From NCBI GenBank assembly GCA_902787955.1, contig CADAIJ010000009.1:16730-80729 (forward strand): DNA of 64,000 nt. The letters run 5' to 3'. The position numbers and the translations under genes were made by a program. The stretch comes from an uncultured Erysipelotrichaceae bacterium. GTDB taxonomy: Bacteria > Bacillota_I > Bacilli_A > RFN20 > CAG-826. Of this stretch, positions 7,271-16,153 are shown piece by piece. Each line of letters begins with the position of its first letter. The stretch's first letter is position 1. The notes below the pieces were generated by a model. The model was not told the origin of the DNA and searched no databases. It saw only the letters and a list, made by a program, of their open reading frames with translations.

Positions 7271-8231
7271 TTCTTGTTTCCTTTCGGTAGATTATTTCAA
7301 GTTTTTTATGATTTAAGTCGGTTTTCGCAATTGTTTCGATATAGCGATGTACTTTGTTATTTTCATCAAAATATTTATTCAAATAAATATAGTATGGGAT
7401 ATGTTCTAAGATATCGCTCATGATATCGTCATATTTTTGAGTGCTATCTGACATCTCCACCATACGAGCCATACGGTGCGGCATCATCATGACGTTTTGC
7501 GCGTGAAGGGTAGAAATTATTGGGTGTCCTGACATGACTGAATTTAAGACATCATTCATTTCTTTACCCCTACTTTCAGCGATGACAAGCCAATCAGGAT
7601 TACTTCTTAAGGCGTTTCTAATTAGTTCTTCAAAGGTCCCAATTGAGTTATTTGGATTAACTTGCCAAGAGGTGATATCTAGTTCTTTATTAACCCGAAC
7701 GAATTCAAGTTCTTGGATATTATCGATAATGATTATCCTTGTATTTTCTTTTAAAGAAGAAAGAAGGTATTTTTGAAGTTCGGTTTTTCCACTTCCGGTA
7801 GGACCAGCGATAACTATTGATTTATTTTCTTTTAAGGCGGTTTCTAATATCGTTTTAGCTTTATCATCCATAAACTCTTTATCGTTATTGATACGTAGTT
7901 CTTTAGAAGCGATACGCATCGAGAAAGATAAAGCTTTATCGTTATTGACTCTAGTTATCGAAGAATGAACCGCGTTAATACGATATCGATCAATTGAAAT
8001 ATCAAGGAAGGGTGAGGTGAAAGAAAACTGCTTTTCAGACATATTCGCGATTTGTCTTATAAAGTCATTAATCTCATCGCTAGTCACGAATAAACGAGCT
8101 TTCTTTCTTCCAAAGACATTATGTTGATAGAATAACGAGACTCCGTTATAAGAAATATCAGTTACACCTGAATCCATAAGTAAAGGAGCAAGGAAAGAAT
8201 TATCGATATAACTAAGTAAATTATTGTTCAT
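7257..8231 (-). CDS. TadA/VirB11-like secretion ATPase
   Basis: A protein of 324 aa. Walker A GPTGSGKT at residues 143-150, the Walker B region WLVIAESRGKEMNDVLNSVMSGHPIISTLHAQN with the His box, and Asp-box residues (IIIIDNIQELEF) are all readable. The N-terminal half (1-110) is the usual recognition domain. This hexameric cytoplasmic ATPase powers pilus extension and, in single-ATPase Tad systems, perhaps retraction. It is the anchor for calling the whole cluster Tad-like. Its start overlaps the preceding gene by 11 bases. Shorter than typical TadA (about 420-450 aa), mainly at the N-terminus. Confidence 0.85.
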   Translation of the reverse strand: MNNNLLSYIDNSFLAPLLMDSGVTDISYNGVSLFYQHNVFGRKKARLFVTSDEINDFIRQIANMSEKQFSFTSPFLDISIDRYRINAVHSSITRVNNDKALSFSMRIASKELRINNDKEFMDDKAKTILETALKENKSIVIAGPTGSGKTELQKYLLSSLKENTRIIIIDNIQELEFVRVNKELDITSWQVNPNNSIGTFEELIRNALRSNPDWLVIAESRGKEMNDVLNSVMSGHPIISTLHAQNVMMMPHRMARMVEMSDSTQKYDDIMSDILEHIPYYIYLNKYFDENNKVHRYIETIAKTDLNHKKLEIIYRKETRNEKR

Positions 8232-8625
8232 TACTTATTCTCCCCTCCACTATAGAAAATGTTTTAGCTTTCTCATAAGAGAAGAAACCAGCGATATCCG
8301 CTTTTAAGGATATCTTGAAAGCATCACATTCATGGTCTAAACAGACGAGATTAGAATCGCTATGAAAGTAATAATAAGAAACAGTGTAGTGTTTAACATA
8401 TCGCTTCAAATTCTTTTCAAAATAGCGATCGATATATTCTTCTAAAACAGCCTCATTAAAATATGGTTTAGTTTCACCTTCCTTATCGATTGTAGCGACA
8501 GAGACTTCGAAAGCCCCGCGATAAAGGAGTTGGAAAGTGCGATGTACTCCGGAGAACTTTGTCGCTCCAATCGAAAAGTCGAGAAATAAAGTCATTATTA
8601 AGATGTAGAAAATATTGTTAATCAT
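8221..8625 (-). CDS. TadE/pseudopilin-like membrane-anchored protein
   Basis: A protein of 134 aa with a short N-terminal hydrophobic helix (INNIFYILIMTLFLDFSIGA) and an outside domain with two close cysteines (LVCLDHECDAF) that could form a disulfide. No family is recognised. It sits between the lipoprotein and ATPase genes, overlapping both by single to eleven bases, so it belongs to the same machine. Probably a minor pilin or alignment subunit; inferred from shape and position. Confidence 0.5.
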   Translation of the reverse strand: MINNIFYILIMTLFLDFSIGATKFSGVHRTFQLLYRGAFEVSVATIDKEGETKPYFNEAVLEEYIDRYFEKNLKRYVKHYTVSYYYFHSDSNLVCLDHECDAFKISLKADIAGFFSYEKAKTFSIVEGRISNEQ

Positions 8626-9761
8626 TAGTTTTCCTTCGATGTTCCTATAGTAAAATCAGGTGTGGAATCTGAGCTTTGAATGCAGTATTCACTGTTATCG
8701 CAGCTCCCCACTAAATTGTTTGGACTAAGACATAGTCTTAAAACGTAAGTAATATAAGTTCTACTTAATCCAAAATAGCCGCCTAAAGTCAGCATGTTAA
8801 GATCTGGATTAGTATCTTTAAGTTTTTCATACGCACCTAAAGGGAAATAAAGTTGATTAGTTAAGATTCTTCCCTCTTTATAATCGTTATAAAGAATTCT
8901 AGTTATTGGATCGATATAGAAAGTTGTTTCGGGAATAAAATGATAATAGCCATCATTTTGATAGCTAACTTTGCCTTTAAAAGTAACCACTTTATTTATA
9001 GCGATATTTGGAAATAAGTTTTCGATATCGAAATAATACATTTCCATAGGTGTGTTATTTAAATATGGTTTTAGATCCATTAGCATCGTGTTGTATTTAA
9101 ATAATGGATAAGATAGATTTACACAGTTATCAGCGTTTAAATCGTAATAATAATCTTCATTAGAAATAGAGCTAAATTCAAAGCTATCAGTTTGGAAAGT
9201 ATCTCCTTCGGCATAAGTATAAGAATAGATATTCATCTTAGAAGTATTAATTCCATGGTCATAAAGATTAGTAAGGCCATCTTCACTTACATATGAAGTG
9301 CTACAAGTTTTATCGATAGTTATAGTGTTTGAACTATTTTTTACGATGAAGCGGAATTTAGGCCCTTTAGTGTCTGAGGTATTAACGTAATATCTTTGGG
9401 CGAACTCTTCTAAATAAGTAAAACTATCTGAATATGAAGTATCAAATGTTGATTTACTATATAGTAAAGTATCTTCACCACCTCTTGGATTTAGGTGATA
9501 AACACTGATGGTTTTTCTTTCTAAAGCATCTTGAGCGAAGGAGAAATAAATCTTCGTATTTTGCCCGTTTTTAGAAGGAGGAATAACAATTCGTTCAAAC
9601 CTATCTCCTCTTCCTAAAGGTGTAAATGGATCAATATCGATAAAGGTAATATCACCAATATCAATTGGATCATGGATTGTTATTGGCTCATGATTAAAAG
9701 AACATAGTAAAAGAGTTACTAAAGGTAAGGCTGGAATTAAACTATTGAACTTTATATTCAT
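8625..9761 (-). CDS. Predicted lipoprotein of the Tad-like operon
   Basis: A protein of 378 aa starting MNIKFNSLIPALPLVTLLLCSF: a lipoprotein signal with a lipobox-like LLLC at residues 17-20. The large outside domain is rich in Tyr, Asn and Asp. The start at 9761 is chosen for its proper signal peptide; the longer upstream reading runs through the neighbouring gene. It overlaps that gene's end by 20 bases. There is no outer membrane to need a secretin, so a surface lipoprotein might guide or cap the pilus, or act as an adhesin. Function unknown. Confidence 0.6.
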   Translation of the reverse strand: MNIKFNSLIPALPLVTLLLCSFNHEPITIHDPIDIGDITFIDIDPFTPLGRGDRFERIVIPPSKNGQNTKIYFSFAQDALERKTISVYHLNPRGGEDTLLYSKSTFDTSYSDSFTYLEEFAQRYYVNTSDTKGPKFRFIVKNSSNTITIDKTCSTSYVSEDGLTNLYDHGINTSKMNIYSYTYAEGDTFQTDSFEFSSISNEDYYYDLNADNCVNLSYPLFKYNTMLMDLKPYLNNTPMEMYYFDIENLFPNIAINKVVTFKGKVSYQNDGYYHFIPETTFYIDPITRILYNDYKEGRILTNQLYFPLGAYEKLKDTNPDLNMLTLGGYFGLSRTYITYVLRLCLSPNNLVGSCDNSEYCIQSSDSTPDFTIGTSKEN

Positions 9762-10134
9762 AATCTGACCTATTAAATGCCTCGACAAATAAATGACAGG
9801 CAGCCTTTCTATAACGATAAAAAGATGATTTAGAGAAATGATGATAAATATGACCGTGGCGATTTTGGAAAAATTCCTCCACGACAATTTCGCGGTGCAC
9901 AATTGTTAAAGAGTTAAGCGCGTACTCCACTCTATAAACGTATCTTTCACATTGTTCTTTTAGTTTCTTAAGGCTTTTAAGTTCCCTACTTTCAAGTTCA
10001 TTTCGAAAAGTACTAATTGAATCAGAATGTTTGATTCTTTCAATAAGTTTTAAGTTATGAAGATGACTTTTAGCGATGTTTTTCGTTAATATAACAGGAC
10101 TAATATCGCCGGTGATAGTTTGATAATTTTGCAT
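9742..10134 (-). CDS. Sigma-region-4/ArpU-like putative regulator heading the Tad-like operon
   Basis: A protein of 130 aa, first gene of the operon, with a strong ribosome site (GAGGGGG). The C-terminal part ALNSLTIVHREIVVEEFFQNRHGHIYHHFSKSSFYRYRKAACHLFVEAF has the layout of a sigma-70 region 4-like or ArpU-type helix-turn-helix (loop, then FSKSSFYRYRKKA recognition helix). The N-terminal half is charged and helical. It may control this operon, as sigma-like regulators do for competence or pilus genes. No promoter-recognition evidence is available. Could instead be a structural helical protein. Confidence 0.5.
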   Translation of the reverse strand: MQNYQTITGDISPVILTKNIAKSHLHNLKLIERIKHSDSISTFRNELESRELKSLKKLKEQCERYVYRVEYALNSLTIVHREIVVEEFFQNRHGHIYHHFSKSSFYRYRKAACHLFVEAFNRSDYEYKVQ

Positions 10135-10263
10135 ATTTTTACCCCCTCATCATTAAGTAGGGAATTTTTATGAAAAAACGCTCATAAAATTTTTCTATTA
10201 GGAAAGATGTATTAAAAATACATAATGAGTAATAAGATTTTTCATTATTTTTAAAAACACAAC

Positions 10264-10297
10264 AAAAAAACACACTTTTTTTCATCAAGTGTGTCTT
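10264..10297 (-). terminator. Terminator of valS
   Basis: Minus-strand ACACACTT loop AAGTGTGT followed by TTTTTTT, about 20 bases after the valS stop. The AT-rich stretch on to 10134 would hold the Tad operon promoter on the far side. Confidence 0.85.
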
Positions 10298-10313
10298 TAA
10301 GATTTAGTTAATT

Positions 10314-12866
10314 TTATTTAAGAAGTTCTTCGAGTTTAGCGCGATATTGTTCAAGTTTCGCTTTCTCTAATTCGACTTTTTCTTTAGGAGCTTTCGCTAA
10401 GAAGTTTTCATTAGAGAGAATCTTTTCACTACGGGCAATTTCGTTTTTATAGAACTCGATATCTTTTTGTTTCTTGAGAGCTTTTTCTTCATCGGAAGTA
10501 TCGTCAAGAAGATACATAGTGGCGTTATCATAAACGAATTTAACTCCACTATTATCGCTTGTTTCGATAAAGCCAAGAGATTTAGCAAATGAGAAACGAG
10601 AGAGATGATCTTTTAAGGAAATCAAATCTTCATCTTTAGTTGCAACGAGTAAGTTTACTTTCGCGTTAGGAGCGAGTTTATTGCTTACTTTATAGTTTCT
10701 AATATCACTAATCATCTTATATAAAGTATCAACTGCGGTAGCGTTATATTGTCCAACCTCTACTTCACTAGGGAATACTTCAAGCATGATAGATTCGAGG
10801 TGGGTTGGAAGAGATAAATATAATTCTTCACCAATAAATGGAGCAAAAGGATAAATCATAATAATGATTGCTCTTAAGACAGTGACAAGAACATTTTTAA
10901 CAATGTTACGATATTCTTCATCGCTATTATTTAAGGTGACTTTAGACATCTCTAAGTAAGTGCTACAGAAGTCATCATAAACAAAGTTATAAAGATAAGT
11001 AGAAGCGAGAGAATATTCATATTTATCCATATAAATGGATACATTCTTAATTGTGTTATTGAGTTTGGTAAGAATATCCTTCTCTAATAAGCCTAATTTA
11101 GATGGATCAATCTTAAATGGTTTAAAATCTTCTCCAACTGTTTCAAGAACGTAACGAGCGCTGTTCCAAATCTTATTAAGATAGTTACTAGAAGCAATGA
11201 CTTTTTCTTCAATGTAACGGATATCTTGTCCTGGAGCACTACCGGTTGTTAAGAAATAACGTAATGCATCAACGCCATATGTATTAATAACATCAATTGG
11301 GTCAATACCATTATTAGAGGATTTAGACATCTTCTTTCCATGAGCGTCACGAATAAGACCATGGATCAAGCATTTTTCAAATGGAGATTCTTTGGTGAAT
11401 TCTAAGGAATCAAAAATCATACGAGAAACCCAGAAGAAAATAATGTCATACGCTGTAACCATTAAACTATTTGGGAAGTAGCGTTCAAAGTCAGGAGTTT
11501 TTTCTGGCCAACCTAAGGTTGCAAATGGCCAAAGAGCACTGCTGAACCAAGTATCTAAAACGTCTTCATCTTGATGATAACCTGGAAGATTAACTGGTTT
11601 ATCGCTAACGATAACATCTCCAGTTTCATCATTATAATAAGCTGGGATACGATGCCCCCACCAAAGTTGACGGGAAATACACCAATCATCAGCGTTTTCC
11701 ATCCATTGTCTAAATGTATCTCTAAATCTTTCTGGAATAAATTCAACACTAGATTTAGCTAAAGCTTGTTCGGCAAGAGGTCTCATTTTAACAAACCATT
11801 GTTTAGATAAATATGGTTCAACAACCGCACCACTACGTTCACTATGACCGACTGGGTGAACAATATCTTCAATCTTAACTAAGTGTCCGCTAGCTTCAAT
11901 ATCTTTAACTAAAGCTTCACGACATTCGTAGCGGTCCATACCTTGGTATTTACCAGCAATTTCATTCATCTTAGCATCTAAATCCATGCAGCGGATGAAT
12001 GGCATATCGTATTTCTTTGCTAAAGCAAAGTCATTAGGGTCATGGGCTGGAGTACATTTCATTGCACCAGTACCAAATTCAATATCAACATATGAATCTG
12101 CCATTAAAGGTAATTCTTCTCCGTTAGCAGGATTGATTACTTTCTTACCGATTAAATGTTTATATCTAGGATCCTCAGGATTAACAAATACCGCAGTATC
12201 TCCAAACATTGTTTCTGGTCTTGTTGTAGCGACAATTAATGATTCATTTGTGCCAACTACATCATATTTAAAGTAATAGAATTTACCTTTATCATCTTCA
12301 TAAACAACTTCAATATTTGATAAGGCAGTCTTAAGTTCAGGGTCATAGTTAATGATTCTTTCACCACGGTAGATTAAGCCTTTATCATATAGGGTTTTAA
12401 AGACGTGAAGAACGGCGTTATTGAGTCCTTCATCAAGAGTGAATCTTTCTCTTGTATAATCGAGCATTAAGCCCATTTTAGCCCATTGTTCATGAATGTT
12501 ATTGGCGTATTCAGCTTTCCATTCCCAAGCTTTCTCTAAAAACTTTTCACGACCGAGGTCATAACGGGAGATACCTTCTTTTCGAAGCTTTGCTTCGACT
12601 TTAGCTTGTGTAGCGATACCAGCATGGTCCATACCTGGTAACCATAAAACATCATAGCCTCTTAACTTTTTATAACGAGCAGTTATATCTTGAATGGTTG
12701 TATTCCAAGCGTGACCTAAATGTAATTTACCAGTTACATTTGGAGGAGGAATAACCATTGAAAAAGGATTTTTGGTTTTATCACCTGCAGTGAAATAGCC
12801 TTTACTTTTCCAATTTTCGTATTTACCTTCTTCTACCTTTTTTGGATCATAGCGTTTGTCGAGCAT
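10314..12866 (-). CDS. valS: Valine-tRNA ligase
   Basis: A protein of 850 aa, class Ia synthetase. HIGH motif in PPPNVTGKLHLGHAWN (about residue 40-55), the editing CP1 domain (TTRPETMFGDTAVFVNP), and KMSKS as GKKMSKSSNNGIDP. The C-terminal coiled coil (KKQKDIEFYKNEIARSEKILSNENFLAKAPKEKVELEKAKLEQYRAKLEELL) is typical of ValRS. It charges tRNA-Val. The start follows AGGGAGG. A T-box leader precedes it, so expression should rise when tRNA-Val is uncharged. Own terminator downstream. Confidence 0.98.
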   Translation of the reverse strand: MLDKRYDPKKVEEGKYENWKSKGYFTAGDKTKNPFSMVIPPPNVTGKLHLGHAWNTTIQDITARYKKLRGYDVLWLPGMDHAGIATQAKVEAKLRKEGISRYDLGREKFLEKAWEWKAEYANNIHEQWAKMGLMLDYTRERFTLDEGLNNAVLHVFKTLYDKGLIYRGERIINYDPELKTALSNIEVVYEDDKGKFYYFKYDVVGTNESLIVATTRPETMFGDTAVFVNPEDPRYKHLIGKKVINPANGEELPLMADSYVDIEFGTGAMKCTPAHDPNDFALAKKYDMPFIRCMDLDAKMNEIAGKYQGMDRYECREALVKDIEASGHLVKIEDIVHPVGHSERSGAVVEPYLSKQWFVKMRPLAEQALAKSSVEFIPERFRDTFRQWMENADDWCISRQLWWGHRIPAYYNDETGDVIVSDKPVNLPGYHQDEDVLDTWFSSALWPFATLGWPEKTPDFERYFPNSLMVTAYDIIFFWVSRMIFDSLEFTKESPFEKCLIHGLIRDAHGKKMSKSSNNGIDPIDVINTYGVDALRYFLTTGSAPGQDIRYIEEKVIASSNYLNKIWNSARYVLETVGEDFKPFKIDPSKLGLLEKDILTKLNNTIKNVSIYMDKYEYSLASTYLYNFVYDDFCSTYLEMSKVTLNNSDEEYRNIVKNVLVTVLRAIIIMIYPFAPFIGEELYLSLPTHLESIMLEVFPSEVEVGQYNATAVDTLYKMISDIRNYKVSNKLAPNAKVNLLVATKDEDLISLKDHLSRFSFAKSLGFIETSDNSGVKFVYDNATMYLLDDTSDEEKALKKQKDIEFYKNEIARSEKILSNENFLAKAPKEKVELEKAKLEQYRAKLEELLK

Positions 12867-12885
12867 ATTGTGTCCTCCCTAATAA

Positions 12886-13100
12886 ATAAAAAAGTCCTTA
12901 ATCATAAGGACGAATTATCGCGGTACCACCTTAATTCTATATAAACTATATATAGCACTTCATTAGCTTGTAACGTAAGCTTACGGAATATTCCTATTCA
13001 GCCTCTTAAGCGACAACATTTAGTAATTATCTGTAGTGCTTCCACCATCCACTACTCTCTATAAGTTTTCCTAAATGACCTCTTCGTCATCGGCGAGATT
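12886..13100 (-). promoter_or_regulatory. T-box riboswitch leader for valS (specifier GUC)
   Basis: On the minus strand the T-box core AAGGTGGTACCGCG lies at 12919-12932. It is followed by a terminator hairpin GTCCTTA-TGAT-TAAGGAC and T6 (12888-12911). Aligning the stem I bases of this leader with the ileS and phe leaders places the specifier at 13012-13014, read GUC (Val). TATAAT lies at 13101-13106. Uncharged tRNA-Val should stabilise the antiterminator and allow valS transcription. Confidence 0.92.
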
Positions 13101-13176
13101 ATTATAGCAAATCATTTACTAAAGTTAACTATTTCTTTAGAAAACGAATTTGTTAATGGTATTTTAAGATAACTCA

Positions 13177-13225
13177 CTAGGAACCCCACTATTTGAGACA
13201 AATTGTCCCAAACAGCTCAGTTCTT
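13177..13225. repeat. Intergenic imperfect palindrome, copy A
   Basis: CTAGGAAC and GTTCTTAT arms flank a TTTGAGACAAATTGTCCCAAA core. It is related to the copies near 26743, 50763, 55742 and 61174, which share the TTGGGAAAAATNGTCCCAA-type core and CTATAGGAA/TTCCTATAG arms. It lies between engB and the valS leader. Confidence 0.6.
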
Positions 13226-13232
13226 ATATGTT

Positions 13233-13811
13233 TTACACGATTTTTGCTATCTCTTTTTTCAAAACATCAATACCTGTTTTATTAGTACTACTCGTAAATA
13301 TTGAATGAATAAAGTCAGTGTTTTCAATATTTAAGGAATCACGTTTAAGCATCTTAGCTTTTTCAGATTGATTAAGTTTATCGCACTTTGTGTATGTTAC
13401 TAAAACAGGTAAATTTTTGGTTAAGATAAATTCAAAGAAATCTTTATCGTCTCTACTCATTTCATGACGAGAATCGATTAAGAAGATAATTCCTTTGAGT
13501 TTTGGATTATCAAAGTAGCTTTCCATCATCTTAGCAAAGCTATCGAGATGTTTACTACCAGTTAATGTGTAGCCATACCCAGGAGCGTCCACTAAATAAA
13601 ATGAATCATCAATTAAAAAGTAATTGAGTAATTTAGTGTGACCTGGTTTGGATGAAGTTTTAGCTAAGTTAGAGTTATTGGTAAGTGCATTAATTAATGT
13701 AGATTTACCTACATTAGACTTACCAATAACAATGATTTCAGCCTTATCAAAAGGCCCCTCCCTATAGGAAGGAGCACTTTTTATAAATTTGGCTTTGTTA
13801 AAATTAATCAT
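13233..13811 (-). CDS. engB: Ribosome-biogenesis GTPase EngB/YsxC
   Basis: A protein of 192 aa. G1 GKSNVGKST (about 30-38), G3 DAPGYGY, G4 TKCDK, all in the order of the TrmE-Era-EngA-EngB group. It is an essential GTPase for large ribosomal subunit assembly. It overlaps lon by 8 bases, and the tig-lon-engB order matches the conserved tig-clpX-lon-engB neighbourhood of Firmicutes (clpX absent here). Normal length. Confidence 0.95.
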   Translation of the reverse strand: MINFNKAKFIKSAPSYREGPFDKAEIIVIGKSNVGKSTLINALTNNSNLAKTSSKPGHTKLLNYFLIDDSFYLVDAPGYGYTLTGSKHLDSFAKMMESYFDNPKLKGIIFLIDSRHEMSRDDKDFFEFILTKNLPVLVTYTKCDKLNQSEKAKMLKRDSLNIENTDFIHSIFTSSTNKTGIDVLKKEIAKIV

Positions 13812-16125
13812 CCTTAATAGCTACTTTAACAGCGTCATCAACATTCTTCATAAAGAGAATATTGAGACCATCTTTAACTTCTTGAGGTAATTCATCAACA
13901 TCGCGTTTGTTACCTTCTGGAACAATGATAGTCTTAATGCCACTTCTTAAGGCTGCTAAAGATTTTTCTCTTAAGCCACCAATCATAAGAGCTTGACCAC
14001 GAAGGGTAACTTCACCAGTCATAGCGACATCTTTATCGACTTTACGATGAGATAAACAAGATATGATTGCAGTTGTTAACGCCACACCTGCGCTTGGGCC
14101 ATCTTTTGGAACAGCACCTTCTGGGACGTGGATATGAACATCATTATCCGCAAAAATATTTGGATCAACTTTATATTTTTCAGCGTTAGCGCGAACGTAG
14201 TCTAAAGCGATAGTCGCAGATTCTTTCATAACATCACCTAACTTACCAGTTAAGATTAATCCACCTTTGCCTTTGAAGTAATTAACTTCAATTGGGAGGA
14301 TATCTCCACCGAATTGGGTATATGCTAAACCAGTGACTACACCGATAGAATCTTCTTTTTCTTTAGTGCTATTTTCGAAGATTGGTTTTCCTAAATATTC
14401 ACCAATTTTCTTTTCATCAACTTTAACTGATTTAACTTTGCCATCACTAGTTAAGATTTCAACTGCGGACTTTCTCATTAAAGAAGCAATAAGTCTTTGA
14501 AGTTCTCTAACACCAGCTTCACGAGTATAGTAATTAATTAAATACTTAATTGCACTTTCAGTGATGCTAAATTGCTTTTTATTAAGACCGTTTTGTTCGA
14601 GTTCTTTCTTAACTAACCAGTTTTTAGCGATCTCAATTTTTTCAAATTCCGTATAGGAATTGACTTCAATTAACTCTAAACGATCACGAAGTGGTTCAGG
14701 AACATTTTCTAAGTAGTTCGCTGTGCAGATGAATAAGACATTGCTTAAATCATATGGTTCTTCGAGATAGTTATCGTTAAATTGAGTATTTTGAGATGGA
14801 TCTAAAACTTCAAGTAAGGCACTTGCTGGATCACCTTTATAAGAGGAAGCGAGTTTATCAACTTCATCTAAAAGGAAGACAGGGTTAGTAACACCAACGC
14901 GTTTCATGCCAGCGATAATACGGCCAGGCATAGAACCAACGTATGTACGACGGTGACCACGGATTTCCGCTTCATCAGAAATACCACCTAAGCTTGCTTT
15001 AAAGAATTTTCTTCCTAAAGCGCGAGCGATAGACGCGCCTAATGAAGTTTTACCGCATCCTGGTGGACCATAGAAACAAAGAATAGGAGCTTTAAGTGTT
15101 CCAGTCATCTTCTTAACAGAAAGATATTCGATGATACGTTCTTTAACCTTCTTAAGACCATAATGGTCTTCGTCTAAGATTTTCTTAACGTTATTTAAGT
15201 CATCATTATCTTCAGTCTTTTGATACCATGGGACCGCCATAAGAGTTTCAACGTAAGACATAATAAGAGATGCTTCTAAAGAAGAAGGTGGCATCATGTC
15301 GAAACGTTTTAATTCCGCTTTTACTTTGTTTTTAACATGTTCTGGATAAGGTTCTTTTTCGAGTTTTTCACGAATTGAATCGGAGTCATCATCAGAATCT
15401 TCACCAAGTTCATGCTTAATTGCTTTTAATTTTTCTCTTAAGATGTAGTCTCTTTGAGCCTTTTCAGTGGATTCATTGAGATCTTTAGAGAGTTGAGCAT
15501 CGACATCAGATTCAATCTTTTTAAGATTTAAAGTGACGGCGATTGATTTAATACGAGCGTTGATATCAATAGATTCAAGGACTGTTTGTCTCACACTATT
15601 TTTAAGTGGAAGAGCTGCGGCTAAAGTATCGCATAAATCACCAGCGCTTAATTCTTCGGAAAGGATTCTATTGATAACACTACCGGAAATATTTCCAAGA
15701 GATTCAGGGTGAACAGTAATTTCATCGATAATGTATTTTCTTAACGCTTCAGTTGCGTCTGGATCACTATCGAATTCATCCACTAATTCGCCTTCTCCAA
15801 CGAAATATCCTTGTTCATCAAAAGCAATGTTATTGAGTTTGACACGATTTAAGCCGCTTAAACGAATGCGAATGTAATTCTTAGCTTGGGTAACAGAAGT
15901 GATACGGCATAAAGTACCAACTTCAAAAATATCTTTACCGGTTGGGGTTTCAACAGTGTTTGTTTTTTGTGAAACCACAATGATTAAGGAATCATTTTGA
16001 GCAAGCGAAACATTCGCGGCTTTGACCGTGAAATTTCTAGCGGCGTCAATTCTTTCCTCTTTTTGATTTGGAATAATTGAAGTCGCTTTGGTGATAAGTA
16101 ATGGTAAGATAACATTATTGGCCAT
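13804..16125 (-). CDS. lon: ATP-dependent protease Lon
   Basis: A protein of 773 aa. The N-terminal LON substrate domain begins NVILPLLITKATSIIPNQ. AAA+ Walker A is GPPGCGKT and Walker B VFLLDEVDK. The C-terminal protease domain has catalytic Ser678 in PKDGPSAG and Lys721 in GGLREKSLAALR. It degrades misfolded and regulatory proteins in the cytoplasm. The operon with tig upstream and engB downstream links chaperone and quality-control roles. No CIRCE is seen here, unlike clpB. Confidence 0.98.
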   Translation of the reverse strand: MANNVILPLLITKATSIIPNQKEERIDAARNFTVKAANVSLAQNDSLIIVVSQKTNTVETPTGKDIFEVGTLCRITSVTQAKNYIRIRLSGLNRVKLNNIAFDEQGYFVGEGELVDEFDSDPDATEALRKYIIDEITVHPESLGNISGSVINRILSEELSAGDLCDTLAAALPLKNSVRQTVLESIDINARIKSIAVTLNLKKIESDVDAQLSKDLNESTEKAQRDYILREKLKAIKHELGEDSDDDSDSIREKLEKEPYPEHVKNKVKAELKRFDMMPPSSLEASLIMSYVETLMAVPWYQKTEDNDDLNNVKKILDEDHYGLKKVKERIIEYLSVKKMTGTLKAPILCFYGPPGCGKTSLGASIARALGRKFFKASLGGISDEAEIRGHRRTYVGSMPGRIIAGMKRVGVTNPVFLLDEVDKLASSYKGDPASALLEVLDPSQNTQFNDNYLEEPYDLSNVLFICTANYLENVPEPLRDRLELIEVNSYTEFEKIEIAKNWLVKKELEQNGLNKKQFSITESAIKYLINYYTREAGVRELQRLIASLMRKSAVEILTSDGKVKSVKVDEKKIGEYLGKPIFENSTKEKEDSIGVVTGLAYTQFGGDILPIEVNYFKGKGGLILTGKLGDVMKESATIALDYVRANAEKYKVDPNIFADNDVHIHVPEGAVPKDGPSAGVALTTAIISCLSHRKVDKDVAMTGEVTLRGQALMIGGLREKSLAALRSGIKTIIVPEGNKRDVDELPQEVKDGLNILFMKNVDDAVKVAIKDD

Positions 16126-16153
16126 TATTCATCCTCCTTATAACTTTATAAAG

